Origin: an uncultured Bacteroidales bacterium
Lineage (GTDB): Bacteria; Bacteroidota; Bacteroidia; Bacteroidales; Bacteroidaceae
Assembly: GCA_902803195.1 (NCBI GenBank)
Contig: CADCOX010000074.1
Coordinates: 1-12,065, forward strand
DNA length: 12,065 nt
Direction of reading: 5' to 3'
Under the pieces are notes generated by a model. The model was not told the DNA's origin. It searched no databases and was given only the letters and a program-made list of their open reading frames with translations. Positions 1 through 6,537 of the stretch are shown here, piece by piece (positions within the stretch are counted from its first letter, which is position 1; the number at the start of each line of letters is the position of its first letter). Made by a program: the position numbers and the translations under genes.

Positions 1-643
1 ATCCTACCAACAAGCATCGAGTGGGAATCCTACGTTCGACGTACTCTTGCCTCCCTACGGCGGAGAGACAATTCTCGCATCCATAGACCATCCTACCTTC
101 GTGGGCGTCAACGTGGGCGGCTACTGGGGTGAGGATGGCGAGACTATCCACGTGCGCGTTGGCGGCGAAGTGGAACCGGGCGTGCTGCCTGCGGGCGAGA
201 AGGCAAAGGTGACAGTGTATGTCATGGAGCGTTTCGTGGATAGCGACAGCCAACTGTTCTGGACTGAGAAGGAAAAGGAAGAACAGCTTGGACATTACAC
301 CCACTACAACATCGTCCGCGAGATCCTCACTGCTCCCGAAGGCGATGAGATTGAGGGCGAAGGCAAGTTCCAAACCGCTTACGAGACCGTCCTCGACCCC
401 TCATGGAAGCGCGACGATCTCTACCTTGTAGCTTTCGTGCATCGCGACGGAGCCAAAGGCGGAAACTTTATGCATGTGTTCAATAGCAATGAAGGTTCTA
501 TCGATGAGACCGATGGAATTGAGAATGTGAGCGTTAACGCTAACGTGAACAACGCGAACATCTACGACCTCAGTGGCCGTCGTGTCAATGCCATCTCCCG
601 CAAGGGCGTGTACGTCGTAGGCGGCAAGAAATATGTTCGATAG
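1..643 (+). CDS. Omp28-like exported protein, C-terminal part (5' truncated by window)
   Basis: The reading frame is open from base 2 to the TAA/TAG-type stop ending at 643, so about 213 residues of a longer protein are present and the true start lies outside the window. No catalytic motif is visible. The order of elements (beta-rich segment with VTVYVMER, an HYTHYNIVREIL stretch, then LYLVAFVHRDG) parallels the C-terminal half of the next gene (LYLSCYLVEDG, VILHHYTANAAG, RRIVAIVHP), so the two are probably paralogues of the Omp28-related family. The end, IYDLSGRRV followed by KGVYVVGGKKYVR, resembles the short C-terminal sorting tails of exported Bacteroidetes proteins. That suggests surface or extracellular location, possibly through type IX secretion (inference). 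An Asn-rich hexamer-repeat linker precedes this tail. The function is unknown. Confidence 0.72.
   Translation, partial: SYQQASSGNPTFDVLLPPYGGETILASIDHPTFVGVNVGGYWGEDGETIHVRVGGEVEPGVLPAGEKAKVTVYVMERFVDSDSQLFWTEKEKEEQLGHYTHYNIVREILTAPEGDEIEGEGKFQTAYETVLDPSWKRDDLYLVAFVHRDGAKGGNFMHVFNSNEGSIDETDGIENVSVNANVNNANIYDLSGRRVNAISRKGVYVVGGKKYVR
524..559 (+). repeat. Period-6 (AACNNN) repeat encoding Asn-rich linker
   Basis: Asn codons AAC alternate with GTT, GCT, GTG or GCG, giving a VNANVNNAN-like linker just before the IYDLSGRRV tail. It contains a perfect 12-bp palindrome, AGCGTTAACGCT, at 530-541. The same arrangement occurs at the matching place in the next gene. Confidence 0.6.
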
Positions 644-718
644 ACTGTTCAACCTGCCACGGCATGACATATCATTTGACGTATCAATAGTAGAATCGTT
701 TTGTTCGAAGTTCCACCT

Positions 719-2545
719 ATGAGACGAATCCTTTTATCCCTCTGTCTGCTCGCTCTCGCATGCGTTGCCACGCGAGCACAGATTCCTTATAGTTACGCCC
801 CCTCTTCGCCTGTGCCCGAAGACCTCTCGGGCTTGGGCGGTAACAAAAACGAGTTCGTGCAGGGGCTAGTGCGTTTTGACCCTGCCACCGACCCCGCCTT
901 GGCTCGCATGAAGGGGATGCAGATACGAGGCGTACGCTGTTGCCTACGTGCCGCCTATGCTCAGGCGCGACAGAAACGGTCGGCCATCTTGGCCAGCCTC
1001 GGTAAACCTGAGAATATCGTCCGCACCTTCTACGCTGACTTCGCCGAAGGGTGGAACGACGTCTTGTTCGACGAGCCCTTGACCATCGGCGACGAGCCCA
1101 TCTACCTCGGCTTGCAAGTCTACGAGACCATTGGAACCCCCTATCCGCTCATGGCTTATTCTCGTGCTACGGTGCCGCAGTCGTGCCTAGTCAACTTGGC
1201 GAAGAAGTCTTGGGAGGAGTTCACGGATCGTGGCACCCTGCTCATCGCGGCTCTTGTCGACGAGGCAGCGGCTCCTCTGATTGAGCGAACGGCCTATGCG
1301 CAGAATACGACTTACCCGCAGACGGTAGCTCCCGATGCCGACTTCGAGGGCGAACTGTATATTCACAATTTCTCGTCCGTTCCCATCCAGACGCTCGACG
1401 TCGCAATGTTGGGTGAAGGGGCTCAACAACCTACCGTCAGGCGTATCTCCTTGGATGCACCCGTCGGCCCCTATGAGAGTACAGTCATTACCACTTCCCT
1501 TCATTCGGGCACGACTGAAGGCACGGCTGTCGGCTGGCAGGCGACGGTCGAGGGCGTGAATGGCGAGACGGCGCAGGCAGGCCGGCCTGGCGTGTCTTCG
1601 CTCTATGTGACCTTCGACAACTTCATTCGCACGCCGCTCGTCGAGGAGTTCACTAGTCAGTATTGCATCAACTGTCCACAGATGGCCTATTTCCTCGAGA
1701 AGGCTTTTGAAGCCTACGAGGGTCCTTATGTCTACCTCTCCCACCACAGCGGCTTTGCCGACGACGTGTTCACGTGCGGCCCCGACCGCGAAATCGTCTA
1801 CGTGTTCGGCGGTTACGAGAACGAATACAATCCCGCCATCATGTATAATCGTGCTATGATGGAAGGTGAGAGTAAGATTGTACAAGGCATACGCGACATG
1901 TCGCCTGCACCTTATGCCGAGGCGTTGGCCATTGCTGCCGCCATGCCTGCGATGGCCGAAGTGGAGGTGGTCAGTGCTACGGAGAACGGCGTCCATGTCA
2001 AGGGGCGTGTGGCACGCGACCTGCGTGAGAGCGAGCTCTATCTTTCCTGCTACCTTGTGGAGGACGGCATCAGCCCTCAAGTCTATCCTCAGAAAGGCCT
2101 TACGGGCGACCCCGATGCCCCTGCTGACTTGATGGACGTCTTCCGTCACAATGGCGTCATCCTGCATCACTACACGGCTAACGCTGCTGGCGACCGCCTC
2201 GAGATAGCGCACGACGGCACGTTCGACGTCACCTTCCCTGCCGCCGAAGGCGTCAAGGGCTTTGGGGGTACTGGGCGCCGCATCGTAGCTATCGTTCATC
2301 CCATCGTCAAGGACAACTTGCGCGCCAACACGGTACTTAATGCTACGCAAGCCTATCTAACCACAGGGATAGGTGACGTTGACGATAACGGGAACAATAA
2401 CGTTAACGGTAACGGGAACGGGAACATCTATGACCTGAGCGGACGTAGGGTTCGCGTTCGTGAAGGGGGTGTCGCCGCTTCGGGTAGAGTGCCATTCAAG
2501 AAAGGCATCTATATCGTCGGCCGTAAGAAGGTCGTTGTCCGATAA
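719..2545 (+). CDS. Omp28-family exported protein with thioredoxin-like CxxC and C-terminal sorting tail
   Basis: This 608-residue protein is of unknown function. I chose the ATG at 719 over an in-frame TTG at 701 because it starts directly with a signal peptide: MRR, a hydrophobic stretch at residues 4-17, then ATRA/Q as a likely cleavage site near residue 20. A middle domain has a thioredoxin-fold look. EEFTSQYCINCPQ carries Cys316 and Cys319 (CxxC), and YNPAIMYNR further on resembles the cis-Pro loop, as in Omp28-related outer membrane proteins. The C-terminal beta-rich part resembles the upstream gene. A (RAC NNN)n linker at residues 553-569 leads into IYDLSGRRV and ends with KKGIYIVGRKKVVVR, a sorting-domain-like tail suggesting export to the outer surface. 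Compared with the upstream tail it has about 12-14 extra residues after GRRV. The gap to the upstream gene is 75 bp, and the two genes form a tandem paralogue pair. Confidence 0.8.
   Translation: MRRILLSLCLLALACVATRAQIPYSYAPSSPVPEDLSGLGGNKNEFVQGLVRFDPATDPALARMKGMQIRGVRCCLRAAYAQARQKRSAILASLGKPENIVRTFYADFAEGWNDVLFDEPLTIGDEPIYLGLQVYETIGTPYPLMAYSRATVPQSCLVNLAKKSWEEFTDRGTLLIAALVDEAAAPLIERTAYAQNTTYPQTVAPDADFEGELYIHNFSSVPIQTLDVAMLGEGAQQPTVRRISLDAPVGPYESTVITTSLHSGTTEGTAVGWQATVEGVNGETAQAGRPGVSSLYVTFDNFIRTPLVEEFTSQYCINCPQMAYFLEKAFEAYEGPYVYLSHHSGFADDVFTCGPDREIVYVFGGYENEYNPAIMYNRAMMEGESKIVQGIRDMSPAPYAEALAIAAAMPAMAEVEVVSATENGVHVKGRVARDLRESELYLSCYLVEDGISPQVYPQKGLTGDPDAPADLMDVFRHNGVILHHYTANAAGDRLEIAHDGTFDVTFPAAEGVKGFGGTGRRIVAIVHPIVKDNLRANTVLNATQAYLTTGIGDVDDNGNNNVNGNGNGNIYDLSGRRVRVREGGVAASGRVPFKKGIYIVGRKKVVVR
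2375..2425 (+). repeat. Period-6 (AACGGN-like) repeat encoding Asp/Asn-Gly linker
   Basis: Seventeen codons alternate GAC/AAC with GTT, GAT, GGG, AAT or GGT, giving a DVDDNGNNNVNGNGNGN linker before the C-terminal tail. The unit is six bases, so gain or loss of units would keep the frame. Confidence 0.65.
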
Positions 2546-2627
2546 TTCGGTCATCGGTAATCGCTCGTTTTGCCCTCCAACTATGGTCTGAGCGTAAAAA
2601 AACAGGGCGTTTAGCGCAAATTAACAT

Positions 2628-2655
2628 AAGTTGCAGCCGTGTGCTGCAACTTTTT
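2628..2655 (+). terminator. Rho-independent terminator between the Omp28-like gene and recJ
   Basis: AAGTTGCAGC (2628-2637) pairs perfectly with GCTGCAACTT (2643-2652) across a 5-base CGTGT loop. A run of five T (2651-2655) follows, overlapping the stem end. It lies about 80 bp after the upstream stop codon and just before a -7-like box, so it probably separates the exported-protein genes from the recJ-recQ unit. Confidence 0.65.
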
Positions 2656-2658
2656 GTT

Positions 2659-2666
2659 TATCTTTG
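2659..2666 (+). promoter_or_regulatory. Candidate Bacteroidetes -7 box (TATCTTTG) for recJ
   Basis: TATCTTTG matches the Bacteroidetes -7 consensus TAnnTTTG and lies 52 bases before the recJ ATG, directly after the terminator. No good TTTG -33 element is visible at the usual spacing because the terminator stem occupies that place, so the call is moderate. Confidence 0.45.
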
Positions 2667-2717
2667 ACCGCTTATTATAGGCATCCGTGACAAGAATTGG
2701 ATAAAAACAACATATAA

Positions 2718-4439
2718 ATGAACTACAAATGGAACTACGAACCGCCCACACCCGAACGTGCCGAAGCCGCTAAGCAGCTGGCAGCCGACGTAGGCATACA
2801 TCCTGCGTTGGGACGGCTGTTATTGGACCGTGGTATCACCACGGCGGCCGAGGCTCGGCGTTTCTTCCGTCCACAGTTGAGCGAGTTGCTCGACCCCTTC
2901 CTGTTTCGCGACATGAGGGTGGCCGTGGACCGCTTGAACAGGGCGCTCGGACGCAAGGAACGCATACTGGTGTACGGCGACTACGACGTCGACGGCTGTA
3001 CGGCCGTGGCGCTCGTCTACCGATTCTTGCAACAATTCACAACCAACATCGATTTCTACATCCCCGACCGCTATGAGGAGGGCTACGGCGTCAGCCGAAA
3101 AGGTGTGGATTTCGCCAAGTCGACAGGCGTAGGACTGATCATCGTGCTCGACTGCGGCATCAAGGCGGTCGAGGAGATTGCCTATGCTAAGGAACAGGGC
3201 ATCGACTTCATCATCTGCGACCATCACGTGCCCGACGAGGTGCTGCCGCCGGCGGTGGCCATCCTCAACGCCAAGCGCACCGACGCTACCTATCCCTACG
3301 AGCATCTCTCGGGCTGTGGCGTGGGCTTTAAACTGATGCAGGCCTTTGCCATCGACAACCAGATTCCGTTCTCGCAACTGGTGCCCTTGTTGGACCTCTG
3401 CGCCGTCAGCATCGCCTCGGACATCGTCCCCATATTGGGCGAGAACCGCGTGCTGGCCTACCATGGCCTCAAGCAGATCAACTCCAAGGCGAGCGTGGGC
3501 TTGAAAGCCATCATCGAGGTTTGCGGGCTCATGGACCGCGACATCACCATGAGCGATATCATCTTCAAGATTGGACCGCGCATCAACGCCTCGGGACGTA
3601 TGCAGAGCGGCAGCGAGGCCGTGGCATTGCTCGTCGAGCGCGACCCAGTTCGTGCGCATCGCATGGCGTTGCAGATCAATGCCTACAACGACCAGCGTAA
3701 GGACCTCGACAAGGAGATGACTCAGGAGGCCAATCGCATCGTCGAGCAATTGGACCCCGGCCATGAGCAGCGTGCCATCGTCATCTACAACGAGGAGTGG
3801 CATAAGGGCATCATCGGTATCGTAGCTTCCCGCCTGACCGAGGTCTACACGCGTCCTGCCGTCGTGCTCACCCGCACCGACGATATGGCCACGGGTTCGG
3901 CACGTTCTGTCGGAGGCTTCGATGTCTACCGGGCCATCGACGCTTGTCGCGACCTGCTCGAGAACTTCGGCGGGCACACCTATGCCGCCGGCCTCTCGAT
4001 GCGCGTGGAGAATGTCGAGGCGTTCACCGAACGTTTCGAGGCCTATGTCAACGAGCACATCCTCGACTCGCAGATCCAGCCCGAACTGAACATCGACGGT
4101 CTGCTCGACTTCAAAGATATCAACCATCGCTTCTACAACGACCTGCGACGCTTCGCCCCCTTCGGCCCCGATAACCCGAAGCCCCTCTTCGCGACCGAGC
4201 ATGTCTACGACTACGGCACGAGCAAGGTAGTCGGCCACCACCAGGAGCACATAAAGTTGGAACTAGTGGATAATAAGAGCTCAACGGTTGTCAGCGGCAT
4301 CGCCTTTGGCCAGAGTTCGCAAGCTCGTTTCATCAAGAGCAAACGTGCGTTCGACATCTGCTACAGCGTCGAAGAGAATTCGCACAAGCGCAGCGAGGTA
4401 CAGTTGCAGATCGAAGATATCAGGCCGAGCGAAGAATGA
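2718..4439 (+). CDS. recJ: Single-stranded-DNA-specific exonuclease RecJ
   Basis: RecJ degrades single-stranded DNA 5' to 3' in recombinational repair and in processing gapped or broken DNA in the cytoplasm. The 573-residue length fits the family. The DHH phosphoesterase core is clear: YGDYDVDG at residues 86-93, LDCG at 144-147, DHH at 168-170 and GPRINASGRMQSG near 286-298, giving the metal-binding Asp and His residues. The DHHA1 part follows, with WHKGIIGIVASRL (361-373), GSARS (393-397) and GGHTYAAG (418-425). The last 130 residues form the OB-fold region typical of RecJ (RFAPFGPDNPKPLF). The start ATG at 2718 sits in A-rich leader sequence, as is common in Bacteroidetes, and gives the expected N-terminus. 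recQ follows after 45 bp on the same strand, consistent with a repair operon. Confidence 0.96.
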   Translation: MNYKWNYEPPTPERAEAAKQLAADVGIHPALGRLLLDRGITTAAEARRFFRPQLSELLDPFLFRDMRVAVDRLNRALGRKERILVYGDYDVDGCTAVALVYRFLQQFTTNIDFYIPDRYEEGYGVSRKGVDFAKSTGVGLIIVLDCGIKAVEEIAYAKEQGIDFIICDHHVPDEVLPPAVAILNAKRTDATYPYEHLSGCGVGFKLMQAFAIDNQIPFSQLVPLLDLCAVSIASDIVPILGENRVLAYHGLKQINSKASVGLKAIIEVCGLMDRDITMSDIIFKIGPRINASGRMQSGSEAVALLVERDPVRAHRMALQINAYNDQRKDLDKEMTQEANRIVEQLDPGHEQRAIVIYNEEWHKGIIGIVASRLTEVYTRPAVVLTRTDDMATGSARSVGGFDVYRAIDACRDLLENFGGHTYAAGLSMRVENVEAFTERFEAYVNEHILDSQIQPELNIDGLLDFKDINHRFYNDLRRFAPFGPDNPKPLFATEHVYDYGTSKVVGHHQEHIKLELVDNKSSTVVSGIAFGQSSQARFIKSKRAFDICYSVEENSHKRSEVQLQIEDIRPSEE

Positions 4440-4474
4440 TAGACCCTCCCCAACCCCTCGCAGTGAGGGGGTGG
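4440..4474 (-). repeat. C/G-rich palindromic element, copy 1
   Basis: The sequence begins TAGACCCTCCCC immediately after the recJ stop codon. Its stem CCCCTC (4454-4459) pairs with GAGGGG (4465-4470), and CCA/TGG extend it past one mismatch. The tail lies left of the stem, which I call minus orientation. There is no T-run, so it is not a typical terminator. It forms a head-to-head pair with the copy at 4522-4556. Confidence 0.75.
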
Positions 4475-4484
4475 CCCCCATGAG

Positions 4485-6434
4485 ATGAATACTGCAGATT
4501 TTCAATCTTCAAGCGAAACCGCTCCCTCCCCATCAGGGAGGGGTGGGGGAGAGTCCGTTTATCACCATATCCTCCAAGAATATTTCGGCTACAGCTCCTT
4601 CCGTGGTATCCAGCAGGAGATCATCGAGAGCATTGGCAGCGGTCGCGACACCCTCGGTCTCATGCCTACGGGTGGCGGCAAGAGCATCACGTTTCAGGTG
4701 CCTGCCCTCGCTGCTGAGGGCCTGTGCCTGGTCATTAGCCCGTTGATTGCCTTGATGAAGGATCAAGTGGAGCACCTCCGCCATCAGGGCATACGGGCAG
4801 CTGCCGTCTACACGGGAATGACCCGCGACGAAGTCATCACGGCGCTCGAGAACTGCATCTTCGGCAATTACAAGTTCCTTTATGTCTCCCCCGAACGATT
4901 AGGCTCAGAACTCTTCCGCGCCAAACTCTCTCGCATGCACGTCAGCTTCGTCACCGTCGATGAGGCCCATTGCATCTCTCAGTGGGGCTATGACTTCCGT
5001 CCCTCCTACACGCAGATAGCCGACATCCGGCGTATGCTGCCCGACACGCCCGTGTTGGCGCTGACGGCCACGGCCACGCCCGAAGTGGTCGAGGACATCC
5101 AGCGACAGCTCCTCTTCCGTTCGCCGAACGTCCTTCGGATGAGTTTCGAGCGCAAGAATCTTGTCTATTCCGTTCAGCACATCACTTCGACCAAAGAACA
5201 GGAGGTCGAGCAACTGCTGCGCTTCCTGCCCGGTTCTGCCATCATCTACACCCGCAGCCGTTTGGCCACGCGCGAGCTGGCATCCTGGCTTATGTCGCAA
5301 GGCATCACCGCAACCCATTACCACGCTGCCCTCACCAACCTCGAGAAAAACGAGCGTGCCAAGGCCTGGCGGGAGGGACGCATCCGTGTGATGGTCGCCA
5401 CCAACGCGTTCGGCATGGGCATCGACAAGCCCGATGTCCGTCTGGTCATCCATACCGATGTCCCCGATTCGCCCGAGGCTTATTTCCAGGAGGCGGGACG
5501 TGCAGGCCGCGACGGACAGACGGCCCATGCGGTGCTCCTCTATGACAGCCGGTCGGCAGGTATCCTCCGACGGCGCATCGACGATACCTTCCCACCCGAG
5601 GACTACGTCGCTCAGGTCTACGAGGACGCTTGCTGCTTCCTGCAGATGGCGATGGGCGATGGTCGAGGCGTCACGCGTGAGTTCGACCTCGAAGAGTTCT
5701 GTCGCCGCTTCCGCCATTTCCCCGTGCGTGCCTACAACGCCCTCGGTCTGCTCTCGCGAGCGGGATTCATCGAGTGGACAGATGCCGAGGAGAATCACAG
5801 CCGCGTCATGATGTCCGTCGGGCGCGACAGCCTCTACGGCATACAGCTGCCACCTCTTGCCGATCGCGTCCTCCATCACCTGTTGCGCACCTGCACCGGC
5901 ATCTTCAGCGAGTACGCTACCATCCACGAGGACGAGATCGCTCACGCCCTCGGCGTCACCGAACTGGCAGTCAGCGAGCAACTGATCGAACTGAGTCGGC
6001 GTCACATCCTGCAGTTCATCCCGCGTAAATTCATTCCTTATCTGACTTTCACGCAACGGCGGGTCGAGCGCGACGAGATTGTGCTGCCACCGCGAGTCTA
6101 TGCCGACCGCAAAAGCGAGTTGAGCAAGCGCGTTCAGACGATGATCGAGTATCTCGAGACCGACGAGTGCCGGAGCCGTTTCTTCCTCCGTTATTTTGGC
6201 GAGGAGACGAAGAGCGACTGCGGACTATGCGACAATTGTACGCATAAGGGTGTTTTGCCCGAATGCGATGAAGCCGAGGTGCGACGGCTCATCCTGGATT
6301 TCGTTGACCGTCATCATCCTACCTCGCTCTTGCAGATACAGTTACCCGAGGTCCCTGCCACACTCTTGGGCAGAGTGCTGCATCAGATGCTTGAGGAAGA
6401 GGAAATCGTGCTGGCCGACGAGACCGCGAGTTGA
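4485..6434 (+). CDS. recQ: ATP-dependent DNA helicase RecQ with repeat-derived N-terminal extension
   Basis: RecQ unwinds DNA 3' to 5' using ATP and can supply RecJ with 5'-ended single strands. The 649-residue protein shows Walker A PTGGGKS (61-67), DEAH (159-162), the RecQ aromatic loop SQWGYDFRP (165-173), TATAT (194-198) and motif VI QEAGRAGRDG (335-344). A zinc-binding RQC cluster lies at Cys562, Cys579, Cys582 and Cys585. There is no obvious HRDC domain, as in shorter Bacteroidetes RecQ proteins. Homology should begin near VYHHILQEYFGY (residue 25). The first 24 residues, including APSPSGRGGGES, come from a palindromic repeat and its spacer. No in-frame ATG, GTG or TTG lies between the repeat and residue 25, so ATG 4485 is the only plausible start. 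Confidence 0.95.
   Translation: MNTADFQSSSETAPSPSGRGGGESVYHHILQEYFGYSSFRGIQQEIIESIGSGRDTLGLMPTGGGKSITFQVPALAAEGLCLVISPLIALMKDQVEHLRHQGIRAAAVYTGMTRDEVITALENCIFGNYKFLYVSPERLGSELFRAKLSRMHVSFVTVDEAHCISQWGYDFRPSYTQIADIRRMLPDTPVLALTATATPEVVEDIQRQLLFRSPNVLRMSFERKNLVYSVQHITSTKEQEVEQLLRFLPGSAIIYTRSRLATRELASWLMSQGITATHYHAALTNLEKNERAKAWREGRIRVMVATNAFGMGIDKPDVRLVIHTDVPDSPEAYFQEAGRAGRDGQTAHAVLLYDSRSAGILRRRIDDTFPPEDYVAQVYEDACCFLQMAMGDGRGVTREFDLEEFCRRFRHFPVRAYNALGLLSRAGFIEWTDAEENHSRVMMSVGRDSLYGIQLPPLADRVLHHLLRTCTGIFSEYATIHEDEIAHALGVTELAVSEQLIELSRRHILQFIPRKFIPYLTFTQRRVERDEIVLPPRVYADRKSELSKRVQTMIEYLETDECRSRFFLRYFGEETKSDCGLCDNCTHKGVLPECDEAEVRRLILDFVDRHHPTSLLQIQLPEVPATLLGRVLHQMLEEEEIVLADETAS
4522..4556 (+). repeat. 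C/G-rich palindromic element, copy 2 (inside recQ)
   Basis: CCCTCCC (4524-4530) pairs perfectly with GGGAGGG (4536-4542) across a CATCA loop. The tail GTGGGGGAGAGTCC follows to the right (plus orientation). It is translated within recQ as APSPSGRGGGES. Confidence 0.8.
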
Positions 6435-6505
6435 CATAAATTGTTTTTTTGAGGGGCTTGAAGTAATTATTTGACGTGAATAGCAAGTTTTTGGCTTTTA
6501 TTCAT

Positions 6506-6513
6506 TATTTTTG
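6506..6513 (+). promoter_or_regulatory. Candidate -7 box (TATTTTTG) of the threonine operon
   Basis: TATTTTTG matches TAnnTTTG and lies 24 bases before the thrA ATG at 6538, in the AT-rich recQ-thrA gap (6435-6537). An in-frame TTG at 6511 overlaps this box, so that TTG is unlikely to be transcribed as a start. No clear -33 TTTG is found at standard spacing, and no leader-peptide attenuator is visible. Confidence 0.45.
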
Positions 6514-6537
6514 CAGCCCATTACTACACGCACGCAC

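Noticed and set aside
675..703. Promoter for the second Omp28-like gene (TTTG at 675, TCGTTTTG at 696)
   Set aside because: The -7 box has a mismatch in the invariant TA and the spacing is short; too weak to list.
701..718. TTG at 701 as start of the second Omp28-like gene
   Set aside because: ATG 719 begins directly with the signal peptide; the six extra residues add nothing.
1187..2350. Long antisense open frame (387 codons) opposite the Omp28-like gene
   Set aside because: Shadow of a GC-rich coding strand. The + frame has a signal peptide, CxxC and sorting tail; the antisense product has no recognisable motif. The same applies to antisense frames at 2820-4250, 4905-6056, 7822-8814 and 9142-10365.
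2546..2627. Further structure in the gap before the terminator
   Set aside because: Short complementary pieces exist (CGCTC/GAGCG), but I could not form a convincing stem or ORF.
4536..4552. G-quadruplex at the G-rich arm in recQ
   Set aside because: Only three clear G-tracts of three or more lie close together; not a standard four-tract motif.
6511..6537. TTG at 6511 as thrA start
   Set aside because: It overlaps the TATTTTTG -7 box, and ATG 6538 gives the canonical aspartokinase N-terminus.
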